Below, in pieces: positions 16,458 through 25,144 of a stretch of DNA of 64,000 nt. Each line of letters begins with the position of its first letter. Positions within the stretch are counted from its first letter, which is position 1. The position numbers and the translations under genes are program-made. This DNA is from JAIXWP01 sp041391745 (GTDB lineage Bacteria; Bacteroidota; Bacteroidia; Flavobacteriales_D; Sanyastnellaceae), in the NCBI GenBank assembly GCA_041391745.1, contig JAWKNK010000001.1, positions 285,276-349,275 on the forward strand, written 5' to 3'. A model generated the notes under the pieces. The model saw only the letters and a program-made list of their open reading frames with translations, was not told where the DNA came from and searched no databases.

Positions 16458-17672
16458 ATGTATCCAACTATATATCACGCGATGCTGGATTTATTCGGTA
16501 TCAATTGGCCTTGGGCGAAACTGCTGAATAGCTTTGGTTTTTTTGTCGCATTGGCATTTGTAGCTGCGAGTTTCACTTTATCTAGAGAACTGAAGCGAAA
16601 AGAACAACAAGGTTTGCTCAAAGGAGAAAAGCGAAAGCAGATTATCGGAAAGGCTCCGGTTTGGTCAGATATTATCACTAATGCGCTCCTTGGATTTATT
16701 ATTGGTTGGAAATTCATCTATCTATTTTTAAATAGCGAAAGACTGTTTGTTCCAGGCCAATCTCCTCAGGCACATATTTTCTCTTCGGAAGGTTACTTTT
16801 TTGTAGGGCTTCTTGTTGCGGCCGCTTTTGGTGGATGGCGCTATTGGGAATTTAAAAAGAACCAATTGCCACAACCACAAGAGAAAATTGTGGATTTTCA
16901 TATCTATGAATACACGGGTACTATAACGTTCATTGCGGCCATATTCGGGATTATTGGAGCAAAGCTTTTTCACTTGTTTGAAAATCCAGATGAATTCATG
17001 GCTTTTTTCACTCACCCTGATTTACAAAGTTTTTTGAGCGGGTTGACCGTTTATGGAGGTTTGATCTTGGGTGCAGGAGCAGTTTTGTTTTTTGCTTGGA
17101 AAAAGAAAATTGCATTGTTGCATTTGACAGATGCGGCAACACCGGGAATGATTCTAGCTTATGGTATCGGCCGAATTGGATGTCAAGTGAGCGGAGATGG
17201 AGATTGGGGAATCGCGAACCCAGCTCCCAAGCCAGGCTGGATGTCTTGGTTGCCAGACTGGATGTGGTCGTATGATTATCCAAACAATGTGAATGGACTA
17301 CTTGGTCCATCCGCCGACACATTTGCTGTCAGAATTACAGATCCGAATGTCCCTTGTTGGGATGGCTACTGCACTCATTTGGTCCCTTCAGTTTGGCCAA
17401 CGCCATTTTACGAAACGATCATGGCGACTATTATATTTCTTATTTTATGGTCACTAAGAAAGCGAATCAAAGTAGCTGGAGTCATTACTGGCTTGTATTT
17501 GTTGTTTAATGGTATTGAGCGATTCTTGATTGAATCGATTCGCGTAAACAACAAATTTGATCTTTTCGGTATTCAAGCTACTCAGGCTCAAGTGATAGCT
17601 GTTTGCTTTATGCTAGCAGGGCTTGGTATGCTTTATTGGAGAATGAAGGTCTCTCAAAAAAATATTGCATAA
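16458..17672 (+). CDS. lgt: Prolipoprotein diacylglyceryl transferase
   Basis: A 404-residue inner-membrane enzyme that transfers diacylglycerol from phosphatidylglycerol to the lipobox cysteine, the first step in lipoprotein maturation. It is needed for the many lipoproteins in this window. The signature loop is YGIGRIGCQVSGDGDWG, where the Arg and Asp/Gly pattern corresponds to the Lgt signature GRxGNFxNxE of Proteobacteria. WPTPFYETIMA and FLIESIRVNNKF also fit. At 404 residues it is longer than E. coli Lgt (291), with an expanded N-terminal part and a loop before the last helices, as usual for Bacteroidota. Single gene with its own promoter. Confidence 0.92.
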   Translation: MYPTIYHAMLDLFGINWPWAKLLNSFGFFVALAFVAASFTLSRELKRKEQQGLLKGEKRKQIIGKAPVWSDIITNALLGFIIGWKFIYLFLNSERLFVPGQSPQAHIFSSEGYFFVGLLVAAAFGGWRYWEFKKNQLPQPQEKIVDFHIYEYTGTITFIAAIFGIIGAKLFHLFENPDEFMAFFTHPDLQSFLSGLTVYGGLILGAGAVLFFAWKKKIALLHLTDAATPGMILAYGIGRIGCQVSGDGDWGIANPAPKPGWMSWLPDWMWSYDYPNNVNGLLGPSADTFAVRITDPNVPCWDGYCTHLVPSVWPTPFYETIMATIIFLILWSLRKRIKVAGVITGLYLLFNGIERFLIESIRVNNKFDLFGIQATQAQVIAVCFMLAGLGMLYWRMKVSQKNIA

Positions 17673-17695
17673 AACGCGATTTTTTTGAATTAAAA

Positions 17696-17726
17696 TTTGC
17701 AGAACAAAAGATTTACTATATTTTTG
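17696..17726 (+). promoter_or_regulatory. Full Bacteroidota promoter for tRNA-Asp
   Basis: TTTG at 17696-17699, a spacer of 19 nt, then TATTTTTG at 17719-17726. This is the best match to the -33 TTTG / -7 TAnnTTTG consensus in the window. The tRNA begins 26 nt after the box. Confidence 0.7.
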
Positions 17727-17752
17727 CATCCGCTTTCGAAGGAAAGTACAAC

Positions 17753-17829
17753 GGTCCGGTAGTTCAGTTGGTTAGAATACATGCCTGTCACGCATGGGGT
17801 CGCGGGTTCGAGTCCCGTCCGGACCGCCA
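17753..17829 (+). tRNA. tRNA-Asp (anticodon GTC)
   Basis: A complete cloverleaf: acceptor GGTCCGG paired with CCGGACC, D-arm region TAGTTCAGTTGGTTAGA, anticodon loop CTGTCAC with anticodon GTC, T-arm CGGGTTCGAGTCCCG, discriminator G and an encoded CCA end. It lies after lgt and is followed by a terminator. Confidence 0.97.
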
Positions 17830-17840
17830 ACGAAAAGAGA

Positions 17841-17868
17841 AGCCTTTCAATTGAAAGGCTTTTTTTTT
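17841..17868 (+). terminator. Terminator after tRNA-Asp
   Basis: Perfect 20-nt palindrome AGCCTTTCAATTGAAAGGCT followed by eight T. It lies between the tRNA and the convergent gene at 17882 and could serve both. Confidence 0.85.
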
Positions 17869-17881
17869 GAACTGGTGAATC

Positions 17882-18358
17882 CTACCTCCCCAATCCCCTC
17901 ACCTTTTCTTGATAATCAAACTGCACATCCTCGTGTAAGGTGCTCAGGGCTTTGTGTATTTTGATGAGTTGACGATCATAAATATTTTGAAGCACTAAAT
18001 TCCGCTCCGACTTCAAGTTGAATTTCTTCATTTTTTGGCAGAAATGTGCCAAAATCTCCACTTCCGTTTCTTTTTTACCCGAAAACTTAATCTGTTTGGC
18101 ACAAAAACGAAGAATCTTCCTCACTGACTTCTTTACGTAATACACATTAGTGCTATTGATCTCAGAAAACATACCATCCATTTCTTCAATAACTGATTCG
18201 ATGTAGTGCTGCTCATTCTCACTGTAAAACAGGAGATACGAAAGCAACTCTTTGTTTTCCTTTTTGTATTTAGCCAGCTTAAGGATGTGAGCCACCAACT
18301 CTTCTTTGGATAAGTAAGATAAATCCTTTTTGATGGCAGCAATATTTTGATTTTCCAT
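17882..18358 (-). CDS. Conserved-looking hypothetical protein, helical
   Basis: A 158-residue, lysine- and glutamate-rich protein without signal peptide or membrane segment. The sequence (DLSYLSKEELVAHILKLAKYKKENKELLSYLLFYSENEQ..., then VRKILRFCAKQIKFSGKKETEVEILAHFC) reads as an all-helical cytoplasmic protein, possibly with a helical-bundle or coiled-coil fold. I do not recognise a family or function. It is transcribed divergently from trxA across a 176-nt gap and convergently to tRNA-Asp. Codon use and base composition match its neighbours, so there is no sign of transfer. Confidence 0.7.
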   Translation of the reverse strand: MENQNIAAIKKDLSYLSKEELVAHILKLAKYKKENKELLSYLLFYSENEQHYIESVIEEMDGMFSEINSTNVYYVKKSVRKILRFCAKQIKFSGKKETEVEILAHFCQKMKKFNLKSERNLVLQNIYDRQLIKIHKALSTLHEDVQFDYQEKVRGLGR

Positions 18359-18428
18359 AAAGCTTAGCTTTTTAACAATGATTAAAAACGGGCTAAATTA
18401 AGAAAGCCTGCACTCCAAAAAATTTCTT

Positions 18429-18436
18429 TACCTTTG
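18429..18436 (+). promoter_or_regulatory. TAnnTTTG promoter box for trxA
   Basis: TACCTTTG fits the -7 consensus and lies 98 nt before the trxA start, implying a ~94-nt 5' leader. I see no clear structure in that leader and no strong -33 element. Confidence 0.4.
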
Positions 18437-18534
18437 CGCTCTCTAAAGATGACATCCTGTCCGAACTTTTAGTGTGGTAAGATTGTTGTCAAAGGAAGCA
18501 ACGAAAAAATAACTTTATTACAAATTATACAATC

Positions 18535-18855
18535 ATGGCAGTAGAAATCACTGATTCAAACTTTGCAGATGTAGCATTGAACTCAGAAAAGCCAGTTATG
18601 ATCGATTTTTGGGCTGAATGGTGCGGACCTTGCCGCATGGTTTCTCCAATCGTTGAAGAGATGGCTAACGACTATGCTGGAAAAGCAGTAATCGGAAAAG
18701 TAAACGTTGACGACAATCCAGACATCAGTGCGAAGTTCGGAATCAGAAACATTCCAACAATTATCTTCCTTAAAGGCGGACAAGTTGTGGATAAGAGCGT
18801 TGGAGCAGTTCCAAAGAACGTTCTTACTGAGAAGATTGAAGCACTTATCGGTTAA
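18535..18855 (+). CDS. trxA: Thioredoxin
   Basis: A 106-residue cytoplasmic thioredoxin with the redox motif WCGPC (Cys30, Cys33) preceded by IDFWAEWC, the buried pattern KVNVDDNPDISAKFGIRNIPT with the cis-proline, and FLKGGQVVDKSVGAVPK. Length and all key residues match canonical Trx, which reduces ribonucleotide reductase, peroxiredoxins and methionine sulfoxide reductases. It is a single gene with its own promoter box and a strong terminator. Confidence 0.97.
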   Translation: MAVEITDSNFADVALNSEKPVMIDFWAEWCGPCRMVSPIVEEMANDYAGKAVIGKVNVDDNPDISAKFGIRNIPTIIFLKGGQVVDKSVGAVPKNVLTEKIEALIG

Positions 18856-18880
18856 TTTTACGATAAGTACAAAAAATTTA

Positions 18881-18909
18881 AAGCCCCTCATTGAGGGGCT
18901 TTTTTTTTG
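18881..18909 (+). terminator. Terminator of trxA
   Basis: Perfect palindromic stem AAGCCCCTCA / TTGAGGGGCT followed by about nine T. Confidence 0.92.
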
Positions 18910-19005
18910 TTCTTTCACCATATTTACTGCACTTTTATTCGCATTTATCTAATGCCTCATTATTATTGGCATATTTTTTACTAGTACAATGAAAATTTTA
19001 AGATC

Positions 19006-19572
19006 ATGAAATCACTTAACATCAAATCTCTTTTATTCTTCCTTGGATTAGCCCTCACTGTAGCTTCATGTTCGAAGTCAACCACAGCGGGAACCAAAGT
19101 AAAAGAGCCATTCACAGGAAATAAATACGAAAGTTCAAATCGATACTTCAGAGCTGTTGGAAAAGGAACAAGTCAAGACGATAATATCGCAAAAAATAAA
19201 GCAGATCTTCAAGCGAAGAAGGAATTGGCTCAGCAAGTAGAAACGCGCATGAAGGTGGTAACAGACCAATACCTCGCAGAAACAGAAACCAACAATGGCA
19301 GTGAGCTCAACGACAAGTTTCAAAGCTTAATTCGCGAGGTTACCAATACTCAAATCGCTGACTTGCGCAAAATTGGCGAGGAAAAGTATAAGGATACCGA
19401 CGGGAAGTTTACCGTATACATTGCCTATGAAATCCATAAAAAGGATATGCTTCGATTTATGAAAAAGCAGGCGAAACTGGATGCCAAGATCAACGAGATC
19501 GAACGAAAGGCTATCGAGGAAATTCTGGATGAAGAAATCCAACGAATCGAAGCACTTGGCGACGGAGAATAA
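19006..19572 (+). CDS. Hypothetical lipoprotein, LPP20-like
   Basis: A 188-residue lipoprotein with signal peptide and lipobox TVASC (cysteine ~22). The mature part YFRAVGKGTSQDDNIAKNKADLQAKKELAQQVETRM resembles the LPP20 family of small surface lipoproteins, in which an RAVG start is followed by a helix made of A-rich repeats. The C-terminal ~50 residues are strongly charged and likely a coiled coil. Function is unknown. It is flanked by the trxA terminator and by its own terminator shared with the convergent FKBP gene. Confidence 0.72.
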   Translation: MKSLNIKSLLFFLGLALTVASCSKSTTAGTKVKEPFTGNKYESSNRYFRAVGKGTSQDDNIAKNKADLQAKKELAQQVETRMKVVTDQYLAETETNNGSELNDKFQSLIREVTNTQIADLRKIGEEKYKDTDGKFTVYIAYEIHKKDMLRFMKKQAKLDAKINEIERKAIEEILDEEIQRIEALGDGE

Positions 19573-19590
19573 AATGTGTCAAGCAATAAA

Positions 19591-19620
19591 AAAAGCCCCC
19601 TGAAAATTCAAGGGGCTTTT
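19591..19620. terminator. Bidirectional terminator
   Basis: Stem AAAAGCCCC / GGGGCTTTT with an unpaired ~12-nt loop, flanked by A on the left and T on the right. It lies between the convergent LPP20-like and FKBP genes and can serve both. Confidence 0.85.
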
Positions 19621-19638
19621 TCTTTTAGATCTAATATC

Positions 19639-20319
19639 TTATTGTACTGGCTCAACATCAATCAATTCCACTTCGAAAATCAAAGTTGAATATGGTTGAA
19701 TTTTACCTGTAGCACGTGCACCGTAAGCAAGATTCTGAGGAATGTAGAAAGTGTATTTTGCACCTTTCTTCATCAACTGAAGACCTTCAGTCCAACCTGG
19801 GATTACTTGATTCAAACCAAAAGTAGCTGGTTGTCCTCTGTCTACAGAACTATCGAATACTGTTCCATCGATAGTAGTTCCATGATAATGAACTGTAACG
19901 CGATCGTTTGCATCAGGTGAAATACCTGATCCTTCTTGGTTTACTTTGTACTGAAGACCGCTAGCAGTTGTGATAACACCTGGCTTTGTTTTGTTTTCTT
20001 CCAAGTATTTTTCACCTACAACCTTATTTTCTTCTCCTTTCTTCTCTGACATAAGTTGCATTTGAGAACGGATATACATTTCAGCAGTCTCAAGATCCAT
20101 TTGGGCAACTGCTTCCATTTGCTCTTGAATACCTTTCATGAATGCATCATAATTTACATCATTCAAATCACTTTCAGAAAGGTTTGTTGCGATAGAAACA
20201 CCTAATGCATATGAAAGTGAATCAGTGCTATTCTCAAGTTTAGCTGCACCTTTTCCTCCGTTCTTACATGAGGCTACAGAAATTGCCAGCGCTGCGGCAA
20301 AGAAGATTACTTTTTTCAT
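19639..20319 (-). CDS. Mip/FkpA-type FKBP peptidyl-prolyl isomerase lipoprotein
   Basis: A 226-residue lipoprotein (lipobox SVASC). Residues ~28-110 form the helical dimerisation domain of FKBP_N (SLSYALGVSIATNL...), and residues ~125-226 the FKBP catalytic domain, with VTVHYHGTTIDGTVFDSS, FGLNQVIPGWTEGLQLMKKGAKY and PQNLAYGARATGKIQPYSTLIFEVEL. This is the layout of Mip and FkpA, which are periplasmic chaperone-isomerases. It is the third FKBP lipoprotein in the window and the only one with an FKBP_N domain. Confidence 0.92.
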   Translation of the reverse strand: MKKVIFFAAALAISVASCKNGGKGAAKLENSTDSLSYALGVSIATNLSESDLNDVNYDAFMKGIQEQMEAVAQMDLETAEMYIRSQMQLMSEKKGEENKVVGEKYLEENKTKPGVITTASGLQYKVNQEGSGISPDANDRVTVHYHGTTIDGTVFDSSVDRGQPATFGLNQVIPGWTEGLQLMKKGAKYTFYIPQNLAYGARATGKIQPYSTLIFEVELIDVEPVQ

Positions 20320-20385
20320 TTATTTATTTGGTTCAATATTTAATTGGGGATGCGAACTTAGTTCGAAGTTTTTACATTTCTCAAT

Positions 20386-21162
20386 TTATCTTACAAAAAC
20401 ATATTCATTCTCAGTACTTAGAGCCTCGTCGAACCGATAGCCTTCCAAGTTGAATTCTTTCAATTTCTCGATATCAGTAATTTCATTATTAATGATATAA
20501 TTGGCCATCAAGCCCCGAGCAAACTTGGCATAAGTCGCGATTACAGTTACTTTATCTCCTTTACGCTGTTTAAATTCACAATGGAGCACCCTCCGCTGAA
20601 GTGCATTTAAGTCAATTGCTTTAAAATACTCCTTGCTCGCTAGGTTGACCAAGATTCCATCTTCCTCCAGGTCTTCTCTCAGGCATTGTCCCAACTTGTA
20701 ATCCCAGAATTCATACAGATTTTTGTATTTCTTCAGCGGACTATAAGGAGTTCCCATCATCAAACGGTAAGGCTGAACCAAATCCATTGGACGCAATACG
20801 CCATACAAACCACTCAAGATGCGTATATGACCGTGCGCCCATTTCAATTGATTAGGGCTTAGCTTTCTGGCAGATAAACCACGGTAAACCTCTCCTTCAA
20901 ACAATAAAATCGCAGGAAGGGAATTCGTTCTATCTACTGGGACCGACCAATTTTTAAAGCGCTCTGCAGTTTGTAAACCCAGCTCTTTATTCATGTCCAT
21001 CAGCTTGCACAGTTCTTCAACAGAAAATTTCTTCAGCTTTTTTACTAAGTACTCAGCTTCTTCCAAAAATACTGGCCGCGTCTGAATAAACTTGGCAAAC
21101 CTTATTCTATCAGACATCAATTTCGCAGGTGAAAGCACTGCGATAAACTTCGACTTCATCAA
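20386..21162 (-). CDS. yaaA: Peroxide stress protein YaaA (DUF328)
   Basis: A 258-residue cytoplasmic protein of the YaaA/DUF328 family, which in E. coli lowers free iron during hydrogen-peroxide stress and binds DNA. Family landmarks are the start FIAVLSPAKLM, the central LSGLYGVLRPMDLVQPYRLMMGT, and KGDKVTVIATYAKFARGLMANYII near the end. Length is normal. Its start overlaps the stop of the SGNH hydrolase gene by ATGA, so it is translationally coupled to an envelope enzyme; the reason is not obvious. Confidence 0.92.
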   Translation of the reverse strand: MMKSKFIAVLSPAKLMSDRIRFAKFIQTRPVFLEEAEYLVKKLKKFSVEELCKLMDMNKELGLQTAERFKNWSVPVDRTNSLPAILLFEGEVYRGLSARKLSPNQLKWAHGHIRILSGLYGVLRPMDLVQPYRLMMGTPYSPLKKYKNLYEFWDYKLGQCLREDLEEDGILVNLASKEYFKAIDLNALQRRVLHCEFKQRKGDKVTVIATYAKFARGLMANYIINNEITDIEKLKEFNLEGYRFDEALSTENEYVFVR

Positions 21163-22448
21163 TACTGATTTTTAAATTCATCCAAATAATCACCGAAAGA
21201 CCTACGAAAAGCATCAAACATCAGATCTGCTTGCAATTCATATCCTGATCGAGTAAGGTGAATACGATCTCTCGCAGCAAGTTGAGCATCGCGCCAATCA
21301 TCTATTGATCCGAGTCCACCCATAATAGCAAAAAGATCATACACGGCAGCGTTGTGTTTCTCGGCCAAGCGCTGCATTGCTTCCTGAACTTTTATCGCAT
21401 TTTTATTCGGATATTTTCTATTGTAGTAAGTGTCATTATTTGTGATAAAAATAAAACACACGTTGGGGTTGGCAGCTTCAATTTTCGAGATTATAGAATC
21501 ATAGCGTGATTCATATAATTTATCGTCGAAATCAGATTGTGGAACATTCGCATCATTCACTCCGATACCAAAAAGTACCAAATCCGGTTGAAGTGTTTTC
21601 ATTTGTTCTTCAAACAAACCACATCTCAAATAGCTGTAAGTTCCTGCTCCATTGACCCCTATTGGATTGTAAGAAATCCCAGGTTCTTCGCTTCCAAAAT
21701 AAAATCCTTGAAAATCAAATTCTCCAGGTTGGTTACCTGGTCTTCGAATATGAATTTTGGCCGAACTATAAAACCTGTCAAATATGAATTCATCATATCC
21801 ACCAACGTCTGAATGATTGTGTTCAATAACATTCATCGTTGTGTCCATGTAAACGCCATATCCCTCTGAAGCTTGATAATAGATTTTGATTCTATCGAAT
21901 GGATTCAAACTACTGTCTGCTGCTTGTGTGAATACTTCAATTGAAGCGATAGAGTCTGTTGTAACTGCCGCAATTCCAGAAACACCCCAATTGCATGAAT
22001 GACTACTTACACTATTTCTACAGCCTGACCAGCTTCCTGTCCATTTGCAATTTATGCTCCATGGAGAATTGGTTCCCGCAAGTTTGAAAGGGAATACCAA
22101 TCCCCTATCGCCTTGAAGTCCATATGCAAGAGTCGAAAAATCTGTTCTTAATCGATCCGTTAGTGCTCCACCTTGCACGTGGCTTCCGCCCATGTGGACA
22201 ATTGAAATTTTTCCCTCTCCTTCAAAAACCAATCTTTTCAATTTTTCAAAAAAACCATTGAAGCGAACTTCTGGGTGATAGATGTCCATATCATTGATTT
22301 CATATTGAATGAAATGATGTGTGCGCTGTGGTGAATGAAAACTAGGAAGTGAGAAATTCAAAGGTGGGCGCGTATTCCAGCTGAGCGAAACAAACGCCGC
22401 ACCGATAATAAAAATGAGAATAAAATATCTTAATCTGAATAAATTCAA
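21159..22448 (-). CDS. SGNH/GDSL-type esterase with N-terminal membrane anchor
   Basis: A 429-residue protein with one N-terminal hydrophobic segment (YFILIFIIGAAFVSLSW), so it is anchored in the inner membrane or exported. The hydrolase domain has Ser in the block I motif HMGGSHVQGG, block III LFGIGVNDAN, and the Asp/His pair in DRIHLTRSGY near the C-terminus, giving a plausible catalytic triad. Between them lies a ~150-residue insertion rich in aromatic and charged residues that may form a carbohydrate-binding jelly roll, as in acyl-esterases acting on cell-wall or exopolysaccharide. Substrate is not known. It overlaps yaaA by 4 nt and follows the LOG-family gene by 8 nt. Confidence 0.82.
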   Translation of the reverse strand: MNLFRLRYFILIFIIGAAFVSLSWNTRPPLNFSLPSFHSPQRTHHFIQYEINDMDIYHPEVRFNGFFEKLKRLVFEGEGKISIVHMGGSHVQGGALTDRLRTDFSTLAYGLQGDRGLVFPFKLAGTNSPWSINCKWTGSWSGCRNSVSSHSCNWGVSGIAAVTTDSIASIEVFTQAADSSLNPFDRIKIYYQASEGYGVYMDTTMNVIEHNHSDVGGYDEFIFDRFYSSAKIHIRRPGNQPGEFDFQGFYFGSEEPGISYNPIGVNGAGTYSYLRCGLFEEQMKTLQPDLVLFGIGVNDANVPQSDFDDKLYESRYDSIISKIEAANPNVCFIFITNNDTYYNRKYPNKNAIKVQEAMQRLAEKHNAAVYDLFAIMGGLGSIDDWRDAQLAARDRIHLTRSGYELQADLMFDAFRRSFGDYLDEFKNQY

Positions 22449-22456
22449 AACTAAAA

Positions 22457-23164
22457 TTAGAAATTTGGTTTGAGTAGGTAGTTTGAATAGAACTTATCGA
22501 TTTCTTCAACGGCTTCTTCTGCTGTATCAACTACTTTAAACAGGTGCATGTCTTCTGGACTAATATTTCTTTCTTGTTCAAGAAGTACTTTTTTAATCCA
22601 ATCTACAAGACCATCCCAGAAACTATGTCCTACCAAAATGATTGGGAAACGACCAATTTTATCCGTTTGAATAAGCGTTAAGGCTTCGAATAATTCGTCC
22701 ATTGTACCAAATCCACCAGGCATTACTACGAAACCTTGGCTGTACTTAATGAACATCACTTTTCTTACGAAGAAGTAATCGAAATTGATATCCTTATCGT
22801 GATCGATATAAGGGTTTGAGTGTTGTTCGAAAGGAAGTTTGATATTCAAACCAACACTCACACCATTCCCTTCATTGGCCCCTTTGTTACCAGCCTCCAT
22901 AATACCAGGTCCACCGCCTGTGATCACACCATACCCTCTTTGAGTAAGCAAGAATGCCACATCGCGAGCCATTTGGTAGTATGGGTTATCAGGCTTTGTT
23001 CTTGCAGATCCGAATATCGAAACACAAGGTCCAATCGAACCCATTCTATCATATCCTTCAACGAACTCACCCATAATTTTAAAGATGGACCATGAGTCGT
23101 TACTCTTTACTTCGCTCCAAGAGCGTTGCTTAAATTTACTAGCAATTCTACTGTCTTTTTCCAT
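22457..23164 (-). CDS. LOG-family protein (TIGR00730), nucleotide 5'-monophosphate phosphoribohydrolase-like
   Basis: A 235-residue cytoplasmic Rossmann-fold protein. The signature PGGFGTMDELFE with GGGPGIMEAGNKGA identifies the LOG family, whose members release the base from nucleoside 5'-monophosphates (cytokinin-activating enzymes in plants, PpnN-type in bacteria). The extra N-terminal ~45 residues (SWSEVKSNDSWSIFKIM) are usual in Bacteroidota members. Substrate is uncertain. It lies between the SGNH hydrolase and the HerA-like gene, 11 nt after the latter, in a minus-strand run of at least five genes. Confidence 0.9.
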   Translation of the reverse strand: MEKDSRIASKFKQRSWSEVKSNDSWSIFKIMGEFVEGYDRMGSIGPCVSIFGSARTKPDNPYYQMARDVAFLLTQRGYGVITGGGPGIMEAGNKGANEGNGVSVGLNIKLPFEQHSNPYIDHDKDINFDYFFVRKVMFIKYSQGFVVMPGGFGTMDELFEALTLIQTDKIGRFPIILVGHSFWDGLVDWIKKVLLEQERNISPEDMHLFKVVDTAEEAVEEIDKFYSNYLLKPNF

Positions 23165-23175
23165 AAGTAATTAGA

Positions 23176-24750
23176 TTAAAATCCGAACAGGCCCCCACCG
23201 CGTTTTTTCTTGGTGCTTCCTCCAAGGCCAAGCACACCGAGAAGTCCTCTAGCGACTTCACGCATCACGGTATTACCAACCTGTCGAACCATAGTGTTTT
23301 TAGACAAAGATTCAAGAACACTTCTCTCCTCTTTTTGTGTTGTTTTCTTTTTCGGTGCAGGAGCATCTACCTCTTCTTCTTCGGTTTGAGATCTTGCGTT
23401 TATCAATTTTGCATTGAGAATTTCATATGCACTTTCTCTATCAATTTCTTCGTTGTATTTCGCCGCAATAAACGAATACTGAACTACTCTATCCAACTCC
23501 TCCGCACTTAGCACCCCCATTCTACTCTTGGGTGCACGCAGGTGCGTTGCAGCAAGCGGCGTCGGCACTCCTTTTTCATTCAATGCTGTAATTAAGGCTT
23601 GTCCTATACCGATTGATGTGAGCAGTTCATCTGTTTTATAAAACTCTGATATCGGATAATTTTCCGCTGTCTTCTTAATTGCTTTTCTATCTTTTTCGGT
23701 AAATGCACGTAAAGCGTGTTGAACTTTCAATCCAAGTTGAGATAAAACCGCATCAGGAATATCGTAAGGATTTTGCGTGCAGAAATAAATCCCCACTCCT
23801 TTAGAACGAATCAATTTTATGATGGATTCAATTTGGTCCAACAAGGCATCACTGGCTTCATTAAAAATCAAATGTGCTTCATCGATAAAGACACATAGCT
23901 TTGGTTTATCCATATCTCCAGCTTCAGGAAAAGTGGCATAAATCTCAGCGAGCATTTGAAGCATGAAGGTGGAAAAGAGTTTTGGTCTGTCTTGAATATC
24001 CGTCAATCTAACAACGGAAATCATGCCTTTTCCAAATTGGTCCAATCGTGTTAAATCAGAAACCTCAAATGATTTTTCACCAAAAAATAATTCAGCTCCT
24101 TGTGTTTCGAGCTCAATTATTTTTCGCATGATTGTTCCCACAGAAGCAGATGAAATTTTCCCATACTCCTTCTCTACTTCCGTTTTTCCTTCGTCGGTAA
24201 CAAACTGCAATAATCTCTTAAAGTCTTTTAGATCAAGAAGTGGAAGATTATTGTCGTCTGCATATTTAAAAATGATTGCAACAATTCCTCCTTGCGTATC
24301 ATTTAATTCTAAAATTTTCGAGAAAAGTACAGGTCCAAATTCGCTCACCGTTGCTCTTAAACGCGTGCCTTTTTCTTTTGAAAGAGAGAGCATTTCTGTG
24401 CTGCAACCTTCAGCGGCGTATGGAATACCAATAGCAGCATGGCGTTCCTCAATTTTCACATTTGAAGTACCTGGCATTGCCAAACCACTTAAGTCTCCTT
24501 TCAAATCCATTACCAGTACTGGAATTCCTTTACTGGCCATATTCTCAGCAATGATTTGCAAGGTGACTGTTTTACCAGTCCCTGTGGCTCCTGCAATCAA
24601 ACCATGACGGTTCAATGTTTTCAGTGGAATATGTACTTGAGCGTCTTTCTGAGGCTCACCATCCAAAATTGCTGCACCCAAAGTGAGATAATCTCCTTTG
24701 AAAGTATACCCACTTTGAATATGTTGAACAAACGTTTCCTGACGACTCAT
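23176..24750 (-). CDS. HerA-like ATPase (DUF853, YjgR family)
   Basis: A 524-residue cytoplasmic hexameric-type ATPase. Walker A is GATGTGKTVTLQ, followed by MDLKGDLSGLAMPG, and Walker B is CVFIDEAHLIFNEASD. IRSKGVGIYFCTQNPYDIPDAVLSQLG is the conserved sensor region of the DUF853/YjgR family, relatives of the FtsK/HerA DNA-pump superfamily with no settled role. The C-terminus adds a charged linker with KKKTTQKEE and a glycine-rich tail GGGLFGF. There is no NurA nuclease beside it, so it is not a HerA-NurA pair. Confidence 0.9.
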   Translation of the reverse strand: MSRQETFVQHIQSGYTFKGDYLTLGAAILDGEPQKDAQVHIPLKTLNRHGLIAGATGTGKTVTLQIIAENMASKGIPVLVMDLKGDLSGLAMPGTSNVKIEERHAAIGIPYAAEGCSTEMLSLSKEKGTRLRATVSEFGPVLFSKILELNDTQGGIVAIIFKYADDNNLPLLDLKDFKRLLQFVTDEGKTEVEKEYGKISSASVGTIMRKIIELETQGAELFFGEKSFEVSDLTRLDQFGKGMISVVRLTDIQDRPKLFSTFMLQMLAEIYATFPEAGDMDKPKLCVFIDEAHLIFNEASDALLDQIESIIKLIRSKGVGIYFCTQNPYDIPDAVLSQLGLKVQHALRAFTEKDRKAIKKTAENYPISEFYKTDELLTSIGIGQALITALNEKGVPTPLAATHLRAPKSRMGVLSAEELDRVVQYSFIAAKYNEEIDRESAYEILNAKLINARSQTEEEEVDAPAPKKKTTQKEERSVLESLSKNTMVRQVGNTVMREVARGLLGVLGLGGSTKKKRGGGLFGF

Positions 24751-24761
24751 CTTGAAATAAT

Positions 24762-25070
24762 TTACTTACTCAAATCTGCTTTCCTACCAAACACAATGCG
24801 CTCCAAAAAGAAAGTTGCAAAGGGCACCAATGATGCCAATACAGCAACACCTGCTTTAACAAATGAAATCTTCTTGGTATTCCACACCATAAAAATTTCA
24901 TACATGAACCATATGAATAAGAATCCATGTATCAATCCTGCAATTTTCACTGCAATAGGCAAATCGGCCATGTACTTTAATGGCATTGCTACAAAAAGTA
25001 AAAGCAAATATGAAATTCCTTCTATGTGACCGGAGAGAAAGAAACTTTTTAATTGATCGTCCTTCGTCAT
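24762..25070 (-). CDS. DUF3817 membrane protein
   Basis: A 102-residue integral membrane protein with three hydrophobic segments. Its start (GHIEGISYLLLLFVAMPLKYMADLP) and AGLIHGFLFIWFMYEI are the characteristic DUF3817 pattern, including conserved His, Glu and Gly. Function unknown; related proteins often follow MFS carriers in other phyla. It lies 11 nt upstream of the HerA-like gene with a TATATTCG box (one mismatch) before it, so it probably heads the minus-strand operon running down to yaaA. Confidence 0.83.
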   Translation of the reverse strand: MTKDDQLKSFFLSGHIEGISYLLLLFVAMPLKYMADLPIAVKIAGLIHGFLFIWFMYEIFMVWNTKKISFVKAGVAVLASLVPFATFFLERIVFGRKADLSK

Positions 25071-25144
25071 TCTTTAACTATTAGGCTTCGAATATAGCAA
25101 CTCGAAAAAGCCAATTCACAATTAGAATGGGAAGTTTCTAACAA

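Noticed and set aside
17603..17854. 83-codon frame running through tRNA-Asp
   Set aside because: It overlaps the end of lgt and the whole tRNA; the tRNA structure explains the sequence.
24023..24607. Open frame of 194 codons opposite the HerA-like gene
   Set aside because: Antisense shadow with Ser/Pro-rich, low-complexity translation; the minus-strand ATPase motifs are clear.
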